Source: an uncultured Lachnospiraceae bacterium
GTDB lineage: Bacteria; Bacillota; Clostridia; Lachnospirales; Lachnospiraceae
Assembly (NCBI GenBank): GCA_900317585.1
Contig: ONHG01000009.1
Coordinates: forward strand, 21,651-85,650
DNA: 64,000 nt
Direction of reading: 5' to 3'
Shown here: piece after piece, positions 54,117 through 63,851 of the stretch
Position numbering within the stretch: position 1 is the stretch's first letter
Layout: each line of letters opens with the position of its first letter
Notes under the pieces: model-generated
The model's input: only the letters and a program-made list of their open reading frames with translations
The model's database searches: none
What the model was told of the DNA's origin: nothing
Made by a program: the position numbers and the translations under genes

Positions 54117-54992
54117 TCAACTGCCCTTGCGGTACTGCAGAGGTGTCATGCCATAGTGCTTTTTGAATGCTCTGTTAAAATATGACAGGCTTTCAAACCC
54201 CACTTCACCGGAAATAGAAAGCACCGAGCTGTCTGAGCTTTGCAAAAGTCTCGCAGCCATGGTCAGGCGGTAGTCCTTTAAATAGTCAACAAATGATGTA
54301 CCCATGGTCTCTTTAAAATACCTCATAAAATGAGACTCTGAAAAACCGGCTACATCAGCGATATCGGCAATGGAGATTTTGTCGGCATAATTATTTTCCA
54401 CATATTTGAGTACAACCTTCATCTTATCGAGAGTCTTTCTGCTTTTTAAGGGCTTTGTCAGATTACGGCATCGGTTATCAAGCACAAAAAAGAATTCGTA
54501 GAGCTTGCTTTTTATATAAAGCTGGTAGCCCTGCGGCATTGTCTTGCAAATCTCATCGCATGCATCTATTGGAGCCACGACATCCTCGTAGTATGGATAT
54601 ACCGGGGTAAAAACCGTCGGGACTGTAAATTTGCCGGCTAAGAGAGGTGTAAGAAAATCCTCCTTGGTGTAATCGTACTTTCCGGGAAGCAGCATCGACA
54701 GGGAAAATATGATATTTTCGTACTCCATCGATTCATCCATATATTGGTCTATAGAGTGAAGCTGTCCCGGCAGAATCAGCACAAGGCTTGGCGCAGTGAC
54801 CTGGTACTCCTTAAAATCCACAGATATATGACCGCGGCCCTTCTTTATATAGATAAGCTCCATGTCGTCGTGCCAGTGCAGCGGAACCCCGGAAAAATCA
54901 AGAGGAATAGAGCACAGGTAGGTATTGTATGGGAACGTAAGCTCCACATGTGTTTTGTCTTCGTGATAATTTTCATATTCTAATATATTCAT
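54117..54992 (-). CDS. AraC family transcriptional regulator
   Basis: A 291-residue regulator. N-terminal cupin sensor with PLHWHDDMELIYIKKGRGHI near 36-55 and LVLILPGQLHSIDQY near 71-85; C-terminal double HTH with ISIADIADVAGFSESHFMRYFKETMG and VLSISGEVGFESLSYFNRAFKKHYG-like helices from about 205. It is divergent from glycogen phosphorylase, with repeated ATTGTGCA sites in the shared gap, so it may control that gene or itself. Confidence 0.92.
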   Translation of the reverse strand: MNILEYENYHEDKTHVELTFPYNTYLCSIPLDFSGVPLHWHDDMELIYIKKGRGHISVDFKEYQVTAPSLVLILPGQLHSIDQYMDESMEYENIIFSLSMLLPGKYDYTKEDFLTPLLAGKFTVPTVFTPVYPYYEDVVAPIDACDEICKTMPQGYQLYIKSKLYEFFFVLDNRCRNLTKPLKSRKTLDKMKVVLKYVENNYADKISIADIADVAGFSESHFMRYFKETMGTSFVDYLKDYRLTMAARLLQSSDSSVLSISGEVGFESLSYFNRAFKKHYGMTPLQYRKGS

Positions 54993-55051
54993 GATGATAT
55001 TTTAGCATATTATTTCTTGAAAAACCACTAAAAATACCGAAAAATGATAGG

Positions 55052-55091
55052 ATTGTGCAAGTTTTCGACTGTATATTGCAAGAATTGTGCA
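55052..55091. promoter_or_regulatory. Candidate AraC-type binding sites between the regulator and glgP
   Basis: ATTGTGCA occurs at 55052-55059 and 55084-55091, 32 bases apart (about three helical turns), with ATTGCAAG at 55075-55082 between them. Direct repeats of this kind are usual for AraC activators; assignment to the adjacent protein is inference. Confidence 0.5.
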
Positions 55092-55162
55092 GTGTAATGG
55101 ATTATACTTGATTCATCAAATGACACAAAGAAGTTAAGCACGCTAAATGAAAATTAGTTAAT

Positions 55163-55191
55163 TTGACATATTGGCGTGTACACATGATAAC
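55163..55191 (+). promoter_or_regulatory. Candidate promoter of glycogen phosphorylase
   Basis: TTGACA (55163-55168), 17-base spacer, GATAAC (55186-55191). The leader to the ATG at 55212 would be short, holding GGGAGGAAA. Confidence 0.5.
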
Positions 55192-55211
55192 AGATTTGGG
55201 AGGAAATCAAA

Positions 55212-57467
55212 ATGGCAATCATGCAGGAAATCGAAACAAAGCTTCAGAAGGGCATCAGCGTTAGTACAGACGAGGAAGTATACTACGCATTACTTGAGCT
55301 TGTAAAAGACAAGGCAGAGAAAAAGGTTTCAAACAAAGGAAAGAAAAAGCTCTACTACATCTCAGCAGAGTTCCTTATCGGAAAGCTTTTATCAAACAAC
55401 CTTATCAACTTAGGTATCTACGATGAAGTCAAAGAGACTCTTGAGAGGAACGGAAAGTCACTTGCTGAAATCGAGGAAATCGAGCTTGAGCCTTCACTTG
55501 GAAATGGTGGACTTGGACGTCTTGCAGCATGCTTCATAGATTCAATCGCAACACTCGGACTCAACGGAGACGGTGTAGGTCTCAACTACCACTACGGATT
55601 ATTCAAGCAGGTATTTGAGAACAATCTCCAGAAGGAGACTCCAAACCCATGGATTACAAACGAGAGCTGGCTTACAAAGACAGATATCACATATCCTGTA
55701 AGCTTTGGCGGATTCACAGTACAGTCAAGACTTTACGATATCGACGTAGTTGGATACAACAACCGTACAACAAAGCTTCACTTATTCGACATCGAGTCAG
55801 TTGATGAGTCAATCGTAGGCGACACAATTGATTTCGACAAGGATGATATCAAGAAGAACCTTACATTATTCTTATATCCTGATGATTCGGATGATAAAGG
55901 ACGTCTCCTTCGTGTATACCAGCAGTATTTCATGGTATCAAACGCAGCAAGACTTATCCTTGCAGAGGCAGAGGCAAAGGGCTCTAATTTACATGACCTT
56001 GCTGATTATGCAGCAGTTCAGATTAACGATACACATCCATCAATGGTTATTCCTGAGCTTATCCGTCTCCTTCAGGAGAAGGGTATCCTGATGGACGAGG
56101 CTATTGAGATTGTATCAAAGGTTTGTGCATACACTAACCACACAATCCTTGCAGAGGCTCTTGAGAAATGGCCAATCAGCTTCTTAGAGAAGGCAGTTCC
56201 ACAGCTTATGCCAATCATCCGTGAGCTTGACAACAAGGTTCGCGCAAAGGTAGCTGATGAGAGCACATACATCATCAAGGACGGTCTTGTACACATGGCA
56301 CACATGGATATTCATTTCGGATATTCTGTAAACGGTGTTGCATACCTCCACACAGAGATTTTAAAGAATACAGAGCTCAACAACTTCTACAAGTTATATC
56401 CTGAGAAGTTCAACAACAAGACAAACGGTATCACATTCCGTCGTTGGTTAATGTCTTGTAACCCGGAGCTTTCAGCATACATCACAGAGCTTATCGGTGA
56501 AGGCTGGAAGAAGGATGCAAACGAGTTAGAGAAGCTTGGCAACTTCATCAATGATGATGCCGTTCTTACAAAGCTTGTTGACATCAAGAACGCAAAGAAG
56601 ACAGAGCTTGCTTCTTACTTAAAGAAGACTCAGAATCTCGACGTACCTGACAATTCAATCTTTGATATCCAGGTTAAGAGACTTCACGAGTACAAGAGAC
56701 AGCAGCTCAACGTGCTTTACATCATCCGTAAGTACTTTGAGATCAAGGCAGGCAAGAAGCCATCTACACCTATCACATGCTTCTTCGGTGCAAAGGCAGC
56801 TCCTGCATATATCATTGCAAAGGATATCATCCATGCAATCCTCTGCTTACAGCAGATTATCAACAATGATCCTGAGGTAAGTCCATACCTTAAGGTATTC
56901 ATGGTTGAGAACTACAACGTAACATTAGCTGAGAAATTATTCCCGGCTGCAAATATTTCAGAGCAGATTTCTCTTGCTTCTAAGGAGGCATCAGGAACAG
57001 GAAACATGAAGTTCATGCTTAACGGTGCTGTTACACTTGGAACAAGTGACGGAGCAAACGTAGAGATAGCTGAGCTTGTCGGCGATGAGAACATCTATGT
57101 ATTCGGTGAGGATTCACAGACTGTTATCGACAGATATGAGAGAGGCGACTACTGCTCTAAGGATTACTATGACAAGGATGCAGACTTAAAGAAGGCTGTT
57201 GACTTCCTTGTAAGTGATGAGATGATGAAGGTTGGTTCTAAGGAGAACTTAGAGAGACTTTACAACGAGCTCCTCAACAAAGACTGGTTCATGACATTCC
57301 CAGACTTTGAGGATTACTGCAAGACAAAAGAGAAGGCTTACGCTGATTATGAGGATAAGAAGGCTTGGGCTAAGAAGATGCTTGTCAACATCAGCAAGGC
57401 TGGTTTCTTCTCTTCTGACAGAACAATCAAGCAGTACAATGATGAAATCTGGCATTTAGAGGCCTAG
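55212..57467 (+). CDS. glgP: Glycogen/starch/alpha-glucan phosphorylase
   Basis: PLP enzyme that releases glucose 1-phosphate from alpha-glucans, GT35. The 751 residues contain [19 protein letters not shown] near 97-115, [19 protein letters not shown] near 268-286, [13 protein letters not shown] near 488-500 and the PLP-lysine motif [15 protein letters not shown] near 592-606. Ribosome site GGGAGGAAATC. Codon use is strikingly biased, as for a strongly expressed gene. A terminator follows. Confidence 0.97.
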   Translation: MAIMQEIETKLQKGISVSTDEEVYYALLELVKDKAEKKVSNKGKKKLYYISAEFLIGKLLSNNLINLGIYDEVKETLERNGKSLAEIEEIELEPSLGNGGLGRLAACFIDSIATLGLNGDGVGLNYHYGLFKQVFENNLQKETPNPWITNESWLTKTDITYPVSFGGFTVQSRLYDIDVVGYNNRTTKLHLFDIESVDESIVGDTIDFDKDDIKKNLTLFLYPDDSDDKGRLLRVYQQYFMVSNAARLILAEAEAKGSNLHDLADYAAVQINDTHPSMVIPELIRLLQEKGILMDEAIEIVSKVCAYTNHTILAEALEKWPISFLEKAVPQLMPIIRELDNKVRAKVADESTYIIKDGLVHMAHMDIHFGYSVNGVAYLHTEILKNTELNNFYKLYPEKFNNKTNGITFRRWLMSCNPELSAYITELIGEGWKKDANELEKLGNFINDDAVLTKLVDIKNAKKTELASYLKKTQNLDVPDNSIFDIQVKRLHEYKRQQLNVLYIIRKYFEIKAGKKPSTPITCFFGAKAAPAYIIAKDIIHAILCLQQIINNDPEVSPYLKVFMVENYNVTLAEKLFPAANISEQISLASKEASGTGNMKFMLNGAVTLGTSDGANVEIAELVGDENIYVFGEDSQTVIDRYERGDYCSKDYYDKDADLKKAVDFLVSDEMMKVGSKENLERLYNELLNKDWFMTFPDFEDYCKTKEKAYADYEDKKAWAKKMLVNISKAGFFSSDRTIKQYNDEIWHLEA

Positions 57468-57502
57468 AATTTTTCTTCATCCTTTAAATACAAATTGGGC
57501 TT

Positions 57503-57541
57503 AAGAACTCCTGCGGGTGCATCCCGCGGGGGTTCTTTTTT
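57503..57541 (+). terminator. Intrinsic terminator after glgP
   Basis: GC-rich stem (AAGAACTCCTGCGGG with CCCGCGGGGGTTCTT), loop TGCAT, followed by six T. Confidence 0.9.
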
Positions 57542-57552
57542 GGCTAGAGTAC

Positions 57553-57818
57553 GGGACGTAAGCGCCGGGGACGGCGTGCACACATACTCTTGCGTTCGCT
57601 ACGCTACGCTGCCAAGTGTCTGTACGGATTATGCCCGGAGTGTTTCGCAGGCTGACGAAACCGGCTTTTATGCGCCGTCCGTGGCGCATAACGCCTTGCC
57701 CCGCCGTCCATGGCGGTGCATTTCTGTGGTTCTAAGCATAATCCTACAGACACTAGGCAGCTTCGCTATGCGCTCTCGCAAGAGTATGTGTGCACGCCGT
57801 CCCCGGCGCTTACGTCCC
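57553..57818. repeat. 266-bp palindromic element, copy 1
   Basis: The outer arms 57553-57594 and 57777-57818 are perfectly complementary over 42 bases (GGGACGTAAGCGCCGGGG to CATACTCTTGCG). Inside, CTGCCAAGTGTCTGTACGG and the inverse of CCTACAGACACTAGGCAG pair with few mismatches, so the whole element can fold into one hairpin. Interior GC-rich hairpins such as GCCGTCCATGGCGG also occur. The short open frames across it look like by-products of its base composition. Confidence 0.88.
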
Positions 57819-57990
57819 TTACGCTGTGGCAAAATGTGTGGGGTGACGTGTGCGCACCGGTGGCCGGTGCTTACGTCTTGCTGCGTTGTGGTGAGATTGG
57901 GGTGACGTGTGCGCACCGATGACCGGTGCTTACGTCTTACTATGTTGTGAAGAGATGTGAGATGATGTGTTGCACTACTTACCGATACTT
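57788..57990. repeat. Tandem array of 59-60 bp units, progressively diverged
   Basis: Units begin at about 57788, 57848, 57907 and 57967. Each starts GTGTGCRCRCCG and holds a small self-complementary core (for example GCACCGGTGGCCGGTGC) and CTTACGTC. The first unit is the right arm of the palindrome at 57553-57818; each later unit drifts further from it and the last is AT-rich and partial. Confidence 0.8.
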
Positions 57991-58011
57991 ATATTTTTTA
58001 TGGGAAAGTGA

Positions 58012-58267
58012 GGTTTGTGGGCGTGGTGGGGGATACACAGTCTCGTGAGAGCGAATAGCGAAGCTGTCTAGATACTGTTGAATTATGCCCATGCAACACA
58101 GAAATGGCCCGGCATGGACGCCGGGGCAAGGAGAAATCGAACCATGGAAGGCGAGTTTCGACGGTTTCGTCGAGCATAGAAAGCCTACAAGGCATAATTC
58201 CTACAGTATCTTGACAGCGCAGCGTAGCACTCACGAGACTGTGTATCCCCCACCACGCCCATAAACC
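58012..58267. repeat. 256-bp palindromic element, copy 2 (variant)
   Basis: Arms 58012-58049 and 58230-58267 (GGCGTGGTGGGGGATACAC to CTCGTGAG) pair over 38 bases with one mismatch. The outer ends differ from copy 1, but the interior is related in inverse orientation: GAGCGAATAGCGAAGCTGTC, GAATTATGC, CACAGAAATG and ATGGACGCCGGGGCAAGG have counterparts there. Together with the tandem array it fills the gene-free stretch 57542-58397. Confidence 0.85.
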
Positions 58268-58397
58268 GTACTATTGCAGCTTACAATCTCATAATCCGCA
58301 GTTCACGGTGGGACCTAGCAGAAATGCAAGGGCGGGATTTACAAGTTTGGCAAATACATATATAATAAGGGGAAGAATATACACATGGAGAACTATT

Positions 58398-59360
58398 ATG
58401 ATAAAGAATAAATTTATGGCACTCACGCTTACCGTGGTGCTCACAGCGGGCATGCTTTTCGGCTGTGGCTCCGGCGATAAGGCAAAGGACAAGGATGCGT
58501 ACAGACAGTATGGCATCAACTGTATAGAAAACGGCAGCTATGATGATGCGGTCGATGCTTTTCAGAAGGCACTGGACCAGTCGGTTGGCTCAGTAGGCGC
58601 AGAGGAGCTTGACATATGTTATTATAAGGCAAAGGCACAGTATTTAAGCGGTGACGTGGATGGCGCGATTGATACATATACGGCTATTATCGACTATAAT
58701 AAGGATTCTGACGCATACTATCTGAGAGGCTGTATATATTTTGCCAAGAATGATTCAGACAAGGGCATGAGGGATTTTAAGACGGCGCTCAGTGAGAATG
58801 ATGATAATTATGAGCTCTATCTTGGCGTTTATGAGACCTTGTCAAAGTATGGCATGAACGACCAGGGAAAGGAATACCTGGATAAGGCATTAAAGTTTAA
58901 GGCAAAAACTGCTGACGACTATATGCAGAGAGGCCGTATATACACCATGCTCGGTGATTATGATTCAGCAATAAAGAGTCTGCAAAAGGCTATTGATGAG
59001 AAGCTTGTCAAGGCAAACTACTATATGGGGGAGGTATATCAGAAGCAGGGCGACAATGACAGCTCTCAGAAGTATTTTAAGAAATACTTAGACAGCGGTG
59101 AGGCAGATTCTTATGATCTGATGAATATGGGACAGGCGCAGATGGACAATGGTAATTATGACACTGCGATTACTTATTTTCAGAACGCACTTGAACTTGA
59201 AAGTGTGCCGAACAAGCAGCAGATAACAAAAGCTATGATTATAGCGTATGAGTATTCCGGTGATTTTGCCACAGCAAAGAGCAAAATGGAGGAATACATG
59301 AAGGATTATCCTGATGATGAGGATGCAACAAGAGAATATCAGTTTTTGGAGACCAGATAG
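58398..59360 (+). CDS. TPR-repeat lipoprotein
   Basis: A 320-residue secreted lipoprotein: signal peptide with lipobox LFGC (Cys at about 22), then seven or so TPR-like helix pairs (YRQYGINCIENGSYDDAVDAF near 35-55, YYLRGCIYFAKNDSDKGMRDF, YMQRGRIYTMLGDYDSAIKSL, and others). It likely serves as an envelope scaffold; partner unknown. The start ATG 58398 has ATGGAGAA upstream; the frame open from 58308 has no site. hflX follows after three bases. Confidence 0.87.
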   Translation: MIKNKFMALTLTVVLTAGMLFGCGSGDKAKDKDAYRQYGINCIENGSYDDAVDAFQKALDQSVGSVGAEELDICYYKAKAQYLSGDVDGAIDTYTAIIDYNKDSDAYYLRGCIYFAKNDSDKGMRDFKTALSENDDNYELYLGVYETLSKYGMNDQGKEYLDKALKFKAKTADDYMQRGRIYTMLGDYDSAIKSLQKAIDEKLVKANYYMGEVYQKQGDNDSSQKYFKKYLDSGEADSYDLMNMGQAQMDNGNYDTAITYFQNALELESVPNKQQITKAMIIAYEYSGDFATAKSKMEEYMKDYPDDEDATREYQFLETR

Positions 59361-59363
59361 ATT

Positions 59364-60611
59364 ATGGCAGATACTATTAAGATAGAGGATATTGAGGAGA
59401 GAGTAGTGCTCGTCGGAGTAAGTGAGCAGGACGGTGATGATGCGGATGATTCACTTTCAGAGCTTGCGGAGCTGGTAAAGACAGCAGGTGCGACAGTTGT
59501 AGGCACACTTATCCAAAGAAGAGAAAAAATTCATCCGGGCACGTATGTCGGCACCGGCAAGGTGGCGGAGATTGCAGAGCTTGTGGAGCGTACAGGGGCA
59601 ACAGGCATTGTGTGCGATGATGAGCTGAGTCCGGCACAGCAGAAGAATCTGGAGACGTACCTTGACACAAAGGTCATGGACAGGACACTAGTCATTCTTG
59701 ATATTTTTGCATCAAGGGCCACAACAAGTGAGGGAAAGATACAGGTTGAGCTTGCTCAGCTCAAGTACAGATTAAGCCGTTTGTCGGGACTTGGAAAGTC
59801 CATGTCGAGGCTTGGTGGTGGAATAGGAACAAGAGGTCCCGGAGAGAAAAAGCTTGAGGTAGACCGCCGTCTTATAAATGACAGGATAGCACAGCTTCGA
59901 AGAGAGCTGAAAGAGGTGCAGAAGCACAGAGATATCACAAGGGCAAAGCGTGAAAAAAATAAAGTACCGGTTGTTGCGATAGTAGGATATACTAACGCAG
60001 GTAAGTCCACGCTGTTAAATCACCTGACAGAGGCAGATGTGCTTGAGGAGGATAAGCTCTTTGCAACGCTTGATCCTACAACGCGTATTCTTGCGCTTGA
60101 TGGCAAGCAGCAGGTGCTTTTAACTGATACGGTCGGGTTTATCAGAAAGCTGCCGCATCATCTGATAGAGGCCTTCAAGAGTACCCTTGAGGAGGCAAAG
60201 TACGCTGACATCATTTTCCATGTGGTGGACGCATCAAATATGCAGCGAGAAAAGCAGATGTTCATAACCTACCAGACATTGGATGATCTTGGTGTAAAAG
60301 ACAAGAAATTTGTCACACTTTTTAATAAGCAGGATGCCCGCACAGACAACGAACCGCTGCATGATTTCAGGGCAGATTATACTCTTAACATTTCAGCGGC
60401 AAAGGATCTGGGATTAGATGAGGTAAAATCTCTTTTAGAGGAGATATTAAGAGAGAACAAGATATATATTGAGAGAATTATCCCATATGATAAGGCAGGC
60501 GTGATACAGCTCATCAGAAAACAGGGCGAGCTTGTGTCGGAGGAATATGTGGCTGATGGGATACAGATAAAGGCATATGTGCCGATGGAGGTGTACGGCA
60601 GGCTCGATTAG
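59364..60611 (+). CDS. hflX: Ribosome-associated GTPase HflX
   Basis: Splits stalled ribosomes after stress. The 415 residues show the HflX N-terminal domain (HPGTYVGTGKVAEIAEL near 52-68), the GGGIGTRGPGEKKLEVDRR motif near 151-169, and G motifs GYTNAGKST near 209-217, DTVGF near 256 and NKQD near 322. It begins three bases after the TPR lipoprotein stop, so the two form a unit. The acyltransferase-like gene follows after 43 bases. Confidence 0.96.
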   Translation: MADTIKIEDIEERVVLVGVSEQDGDDADDSLSELAELVKTAGATVVGTLIQRREKIHPGTYVGTGKVAEIAELVERTGATGIVCDDELSPAQQKNLETYLDTKVMDRTLVILDIFASRATTSEGKIQVELAQLKYRLSRLSGLGKSMSRLGGGIGTRGPGEKKLEVDRRLINDRIAQLRRELKEVQKHRDITRAKREKNKVPVVAIVGYTNAGKSTLLNHLTEADVLEEDKLFATLDPTTRILALDGKQQVLLTDTVGFIRKLPHHLIEAFKSTLEEAKYADIIFHVVDASNMQREKQMFITYQTLDDLGVKDKKFVTLFNKQDARTDNEPLHDFRADYTLNISAAKDLGLDEVKSLLEEILRENKIYIERIIPYDKAGVIQLIRKQGELVSEEYVADGIQIKAYVPMEVYGRLD

Positions 60612-60654
60612 GGTGCTGCTTCGCTATATCATTATAATAAGCGAGGAATTTAAA

Positions 60655-61932
60655 ATGTCGAAAACGCGTTCAATCCGCTGGGACAAGCTGGACAACACAG
60701 CAAATCTGTTCCCTAGTATAGCGGGGGAGAGCATGACAAATGTATATAGGATCTCAGTCACCTTAACTGATGAGATTGACAGTGAAAAGCTGCAGGAGGC
60801 ACTGGATATAGTGCTTCCGAAGTTTGGTCTGTTTAATGTGAGACTCAGGATGGGAGTATTCTGGAACTATTTTGAGGAAAATGGCAAAAAGGCACCAAAG
60901 GTGCATGAGGAAAATACATTTCCGTGCAGATTTATAAGACCGAACAAGAATCACAGCTATCTTTTCAGGGTGACATATTATAAGAACAGAATAAATCTTG
61001 AGGTATTTCATGTGTTGACAGATGGCATGGGCGGCATCAATTTCCTTAGGGAGCTCACCTACCAGTATCTGCGTCTCACACATCCGGAGATTGCAAAGCT
61101 AAAGGGCGATTCATTGACGCAGGGCACATCCTTAAATAGAGAGGACAGCTTTGTAAAGAACTACAAATCAAGTAAGCCAAGTGGCTTTAACAGGCAGAAG
61201 GCGTATCTTTTAAAGCTGGAAAAGGTACCTGATGGAGAGTTTGGACTGATACATGGCATGATGCCTGTATCACAGCTGAAGCAGGTCTGCCACCGCTATG
61301 GAGTTTCCATAAATGATTATCTGGTAGCATGCTTTGTGTGGAGTGTGTATCAGGAGTGTTTTCACGGCATGCCAAACGATATGCCTGTCAGGGTTGCAGT
61401 TCCTGTGAATCTTCGTCCTTATTTTGACTCAGTGACCACAAAGAACTTTTTTGTCATGATATCTGCTGAGTTCAGACCGCAAAACAGCTCCTACACATTT
61501 GAGGAGGTGCTTAAAATAGTGACGGATTCCATCAATTCACAGATTTCTAAGGAGCATCTGGAGGATCTTTTCTCATACAGTGTGTCAAATGAGAAAAATA
61601 TCCTGATGAGACCGGTGCCTCTTTTTATAAAAAATCTGGCAATGAAGGCGGTCTATACGCAGTCGGCACTGGCAAACACCACCACTATCACCAATATTGG
61701 AAATATAAAGGTGGAGCCGGAATACGAGCCGTATATAACAGGCTTTTATTCCTTTATACCAATGTCCAAGGGACAGCCTATGAAGGGCACCATATGCTCC
61801 TACAAGGACACGCTGGTGTTTACTTTTTCATCTATTCTGGCCGATACGATGATTCAGAGAAGCTTTTTTAAGAAGCTTGTAAATGATGGAGTGGAAGTGA
61901 CAATTGAGACAAATGGAGAGTATTATGACTAA
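60655..61932 (+). CDS. Condensation/acyltransferase-fold protein (alcohol acetyltransferase-like)
   Basis: A 425-residue protein of the CoA-dependent acyltransferase/condensation superfamily. The catalytic HxxxDG motif is HVLTDGMGG near residues 121-129; the N half has the LQEALDIVLPKFGLFNVRLR strand-helix pattern and the C half has VAVPVNLRPYF near 246. It has no signal peptide. Acceptor and donor are unknown; related proteins make esters or acylated glycolipids. ATG 60655 has GCGAGGAAT upstream. It overlaps the next gene by eight bases, and with it and the esterase forms a tight operon. Confidence 0.8.
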   Translation: MSKTRSIRWDKLDNTANLFPSIAGESMTNVYRISVTLTDEIDSEKLQEALDIVLPKFGLFNVRLRMGVFWNYFEENGKKAPKVHEENTFPCRFIRPNKNHSYLFRVTYYKNRINLEVFHVLTDGMGGINFLRELTYQYLRLTHPEIAKLKGDSLTQGTSLNREDSFVKNYKSSKPSGFNRQKAYLLKLEKVPDGEFGLIHGMMPVSQLKQVCHRYGVSINDYLVACFVWSVYQECFHGMPNDMPVRVAVPVNLRPYFDSVTTKNFFVMISAEFRPQNSSYTFEEVLKIVTDSINSQISKEHLEDLFSYSVSNEKNILMRPVPLFIKNLAMKAVYTQSALANTTTITNIGNIKVEPEYEPYITGFYSFIPMSKGQPMKGTICSYKDTLVFTFSSILADTMIQRSFFKKLVNDGVEVTIETNGEYYD

Positions 61933-62707
61933 ATGCATGAAATGCGGTGTGTATATTGCAGACAATACAGATAAATGCCCGCTCTGCCAGCAGGTTGTGG
62001 CACCGGTTGAACTGTCATCGGACAATCATCAGGGCACTGAAGGGGTTTTTGAACAGCATAATGATGTGCCGGATAAGTGCGTAAACGATACAGATATTGC
62101 AGCAAAGAAGGCAGATAGTACAGCAAGCCATGACAACGGTACGAGATATCCTGACGTCAAGGGCGCATCAAGAAAATACAGATTACTGGAAAATATCATA
62201 TTGTTTCTGTCTATAGTAGGACAGATTGTGCTGACAACTGTTGATTACATGACAGACCATGAGATAAACTGGAGCTTTATAGTGCTTCTTGTTGTAATCT
62301 ATGCGAATGTGACGCTGCGTCTGGCAATAGTCGGAAGAAACGGATATATTTTTAAAATTGTAAGCACATTTGTGTTCACGGTGCTGTTTCTTGAGGGCAT
62401 AGACCTGCTCACAGGAGCCAGTGGCTGGGCACTTACATTTGTTTTCCCAAGCGCCATACTGGCGATGGTTCTTGCAATAATTATACTTATGATAGTAAAC
62501 ATAAGAAACTGGCAGAGCTACATGATGATGCAGCTTTTTCTTGTGCTGATGAGCGTGATTGCGATGATACTTGTGGCAGTCAAGGTCATATGGTTCCCAT
62601 ATCTGGCAATGGGAGCGATGGGAGCATCGCTGTTTTTGTTTCTCGGAACACTGATTATCGGTGACAAAAGAGCCAGAACAGAGCTGAAACGGAGATTTCA
62701 TATATGA
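61925..62707 (+). CDS. Zinc-ribbon membrane protein (DUF6320-like)
   Basis: A 260-residue protein with an N-terminal zinc ribbon, CMKCGVYIADNTDKCPLCQQ (residues 4-23, two CxxC pairs), an acidic linker to about 75, and five or six membrane helices in the rest (for example ILFLSIVGQIVLTTVDYM near 88 and FLVLMSVIAMILVAVKVIWF). It resembles DUF6320 proteins found beside acyltransferases in Lachnospiraceae. ATG 61925 has TGGAGAG upstream. Its stop overlaps the hydrolase start by four bases. Function unknown. Confidence 0.78.
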   Translation: MTKCMKCGVYIADNTDKCPLCQQVVAPVELSSDNHQGTEGVFEQHNDVPDKCVNDTDIAAKKADSTASHDNGTRYPDVKGASRKYRLLENIILFLSIVGQIVLTTVDYMTDHEINWSFIVLLVVIYANVTLRLAIVGRNGYIFKIVSTFVFTVLFLEGIDLLTGASGWALTFVFPSAILAMVLAIIILMIVNIRNWQSYMMMQLFLVLMSVIAMILVAVKVIWFPYLAMGAMGASLFLFLGTLIIGDKRARTELKRRFHI

Positions 62708-63837
62708 TAGGCTTTCATGGAATAGGAAATTCGCATATGTTTGAGGATGAGGAGATGGGAAGCTACCATCCGGAAATTGAAAACGGCGACAGAAATGGTG
62801 ATAATGAAGCAGGAATAATAGGAGCTTTGGGAAATAAGCTTGAAAAGACATTTAAGAATCCATTATCTGCCATTAAAAACGAGCACGAGGAAAAAGCTCA
62901 TAGCGATGCAGCAGCGGCAGATGAAGAAGTCAGTATACAGGGCAAAATCCTTGCCAATCTGATGGGACATATCACAAATGACCTTGCAATTGGTAAAAAA
63001 ATAAAATCCGGAGAGCTCAGGAAGCGCATGAAGGAACCAGCATGGCTTGTTCCGGACTGCTTTGTAACAGAGGATATAGATATGGGTGGCTTCACTATGA
63101 AGCTTTTATCCTCAAAGGAAAATCCAAATACAGAGCGTGTGATACTGCAGCTGCACGGTGGTGGATATATGGGTGCAGTGCGCAATGCATACTATGTATT
63201 TGCAGGCCTTTATAATGAGGTAAGTGAGGGCTGCTCCGTGCTCACGCCTGACTATCGCGTGGCACCGGAGCACCCGTATCCGGCAGCACTTGAGGATGCC
63301 ATAGCCTGCTATAAATGGCTTTTGTCACAGGGCTGGTTTGGCTCGCAGATTGTGCTGGCAGGAGACTCAGCGGGCGGAGGCCTTGCAATGTGCCTTACCA
63401 TGTATCTTCGCGACCATGACATGCCGCTTCCGGCAGGAATAGTAGCCATGTCACCGTGGACCGACCTCACAGCAGGCGGAGAATCCTACGAGACGAACTA
63501 TGAAAGGGACCCACTGTTTGGAAACACAAGGGACAGTCTCATTTACGTGAATGACTATCCCGGTGACCACGATAAAATGGATCCATACATATCGCCGCTG
63601 TTTGGCGATTTCAGAGGCTTTCCTCCAATGCTCATACAGGCGGGCTCGATAGAGATGCTCTTATCTGACTCGGTTGATGCCGCTGCAAAGGCAAGAAACC
63701 AGGGCGTTAAGGTGCGCCTGTCAGTGTATGAAGGCATGTTTCATGTGTTCCAGATGGGATATCTCAATTTCCCGGAGTCAAAGCGTGCATGGGCGGAGGT
63801 TAAGCATTTCCTAAAGGTGATTAAAGAGGAAGAATAG
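62704..63837 (+). CDS. Alpha/beta hydrolase, hormone-sensitive-lipase-like esterase
   Basis: A 377-residue esterase. Oxyanion motif [11 protein letters not shown] near 150-160 (HGGG), nucleophile GDSAGGGLA near 222-230, and late Asp and His ([16 protein letters not shown] near 345-360) complete the HSL-type triad. The first 90 residues are an acidic extension. It overlaps the membrane protein gene by ATGA, so translation is coupled; paired with an acyltransferase it may reverse or trim the ester made by that enzyme (inference). Confidence 0.88.
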   Translation: MIGFHGIGNSHMFEDEEMGSYHPEIENGDRNGDNEAGIIGALGNKLEKTFKNPLSAIKNEHEEKAHSDAAAADEEVSIQGKILANLMGHITNDLAIGKKIKSGELRKRMKEPAWLVPDCFVTEDIDMGGFTMKLLSSKENPNTERVILQLHGGGYMGAVRNAYYVFAGLYNEVSEGCSVLTPDYRVAPEHPYPAALEDAIACYKWLLSQGWFGSQIVLAGDSAGGGLAMCLTMYLRDHDMPLPAGIVAMSPWTDLTAGGESYETNYERDPLFGNTRDSLIYVNDYPGDHDKMDPYISPLFGDFRGFPPMLIQAGSIEMLLSDSVDAAAKARNQGVKVRLSVYEGMFHVFQMGYLNFPESKRAWAEVKHFLKVIKEEE

Positions 63838-63851
63838 AGGAGAAGCAGATA

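Noticed and set aside
57495-57922. Open frames of 136, 82 and 70 codons in the palindromic block
   Set aside because: They run through inverted repeats on both strands, have no ribosome site and resemble no protein; the open frames follow from GC-rich repeat composition.
57788-57990. Possible CRISPR array (60-bp period)
   Set aside because: The full units are similar, not only a repeat with unique spacers, and they decay in one direction; no cas genes are near.
62183-62851. Minus-strand open frame of 222 codons
   Set aside because: Antisense to the DUF6320-like gene; the His/Tyr/Cys-rich translation is typical of the reverse of hydrophobic codons.
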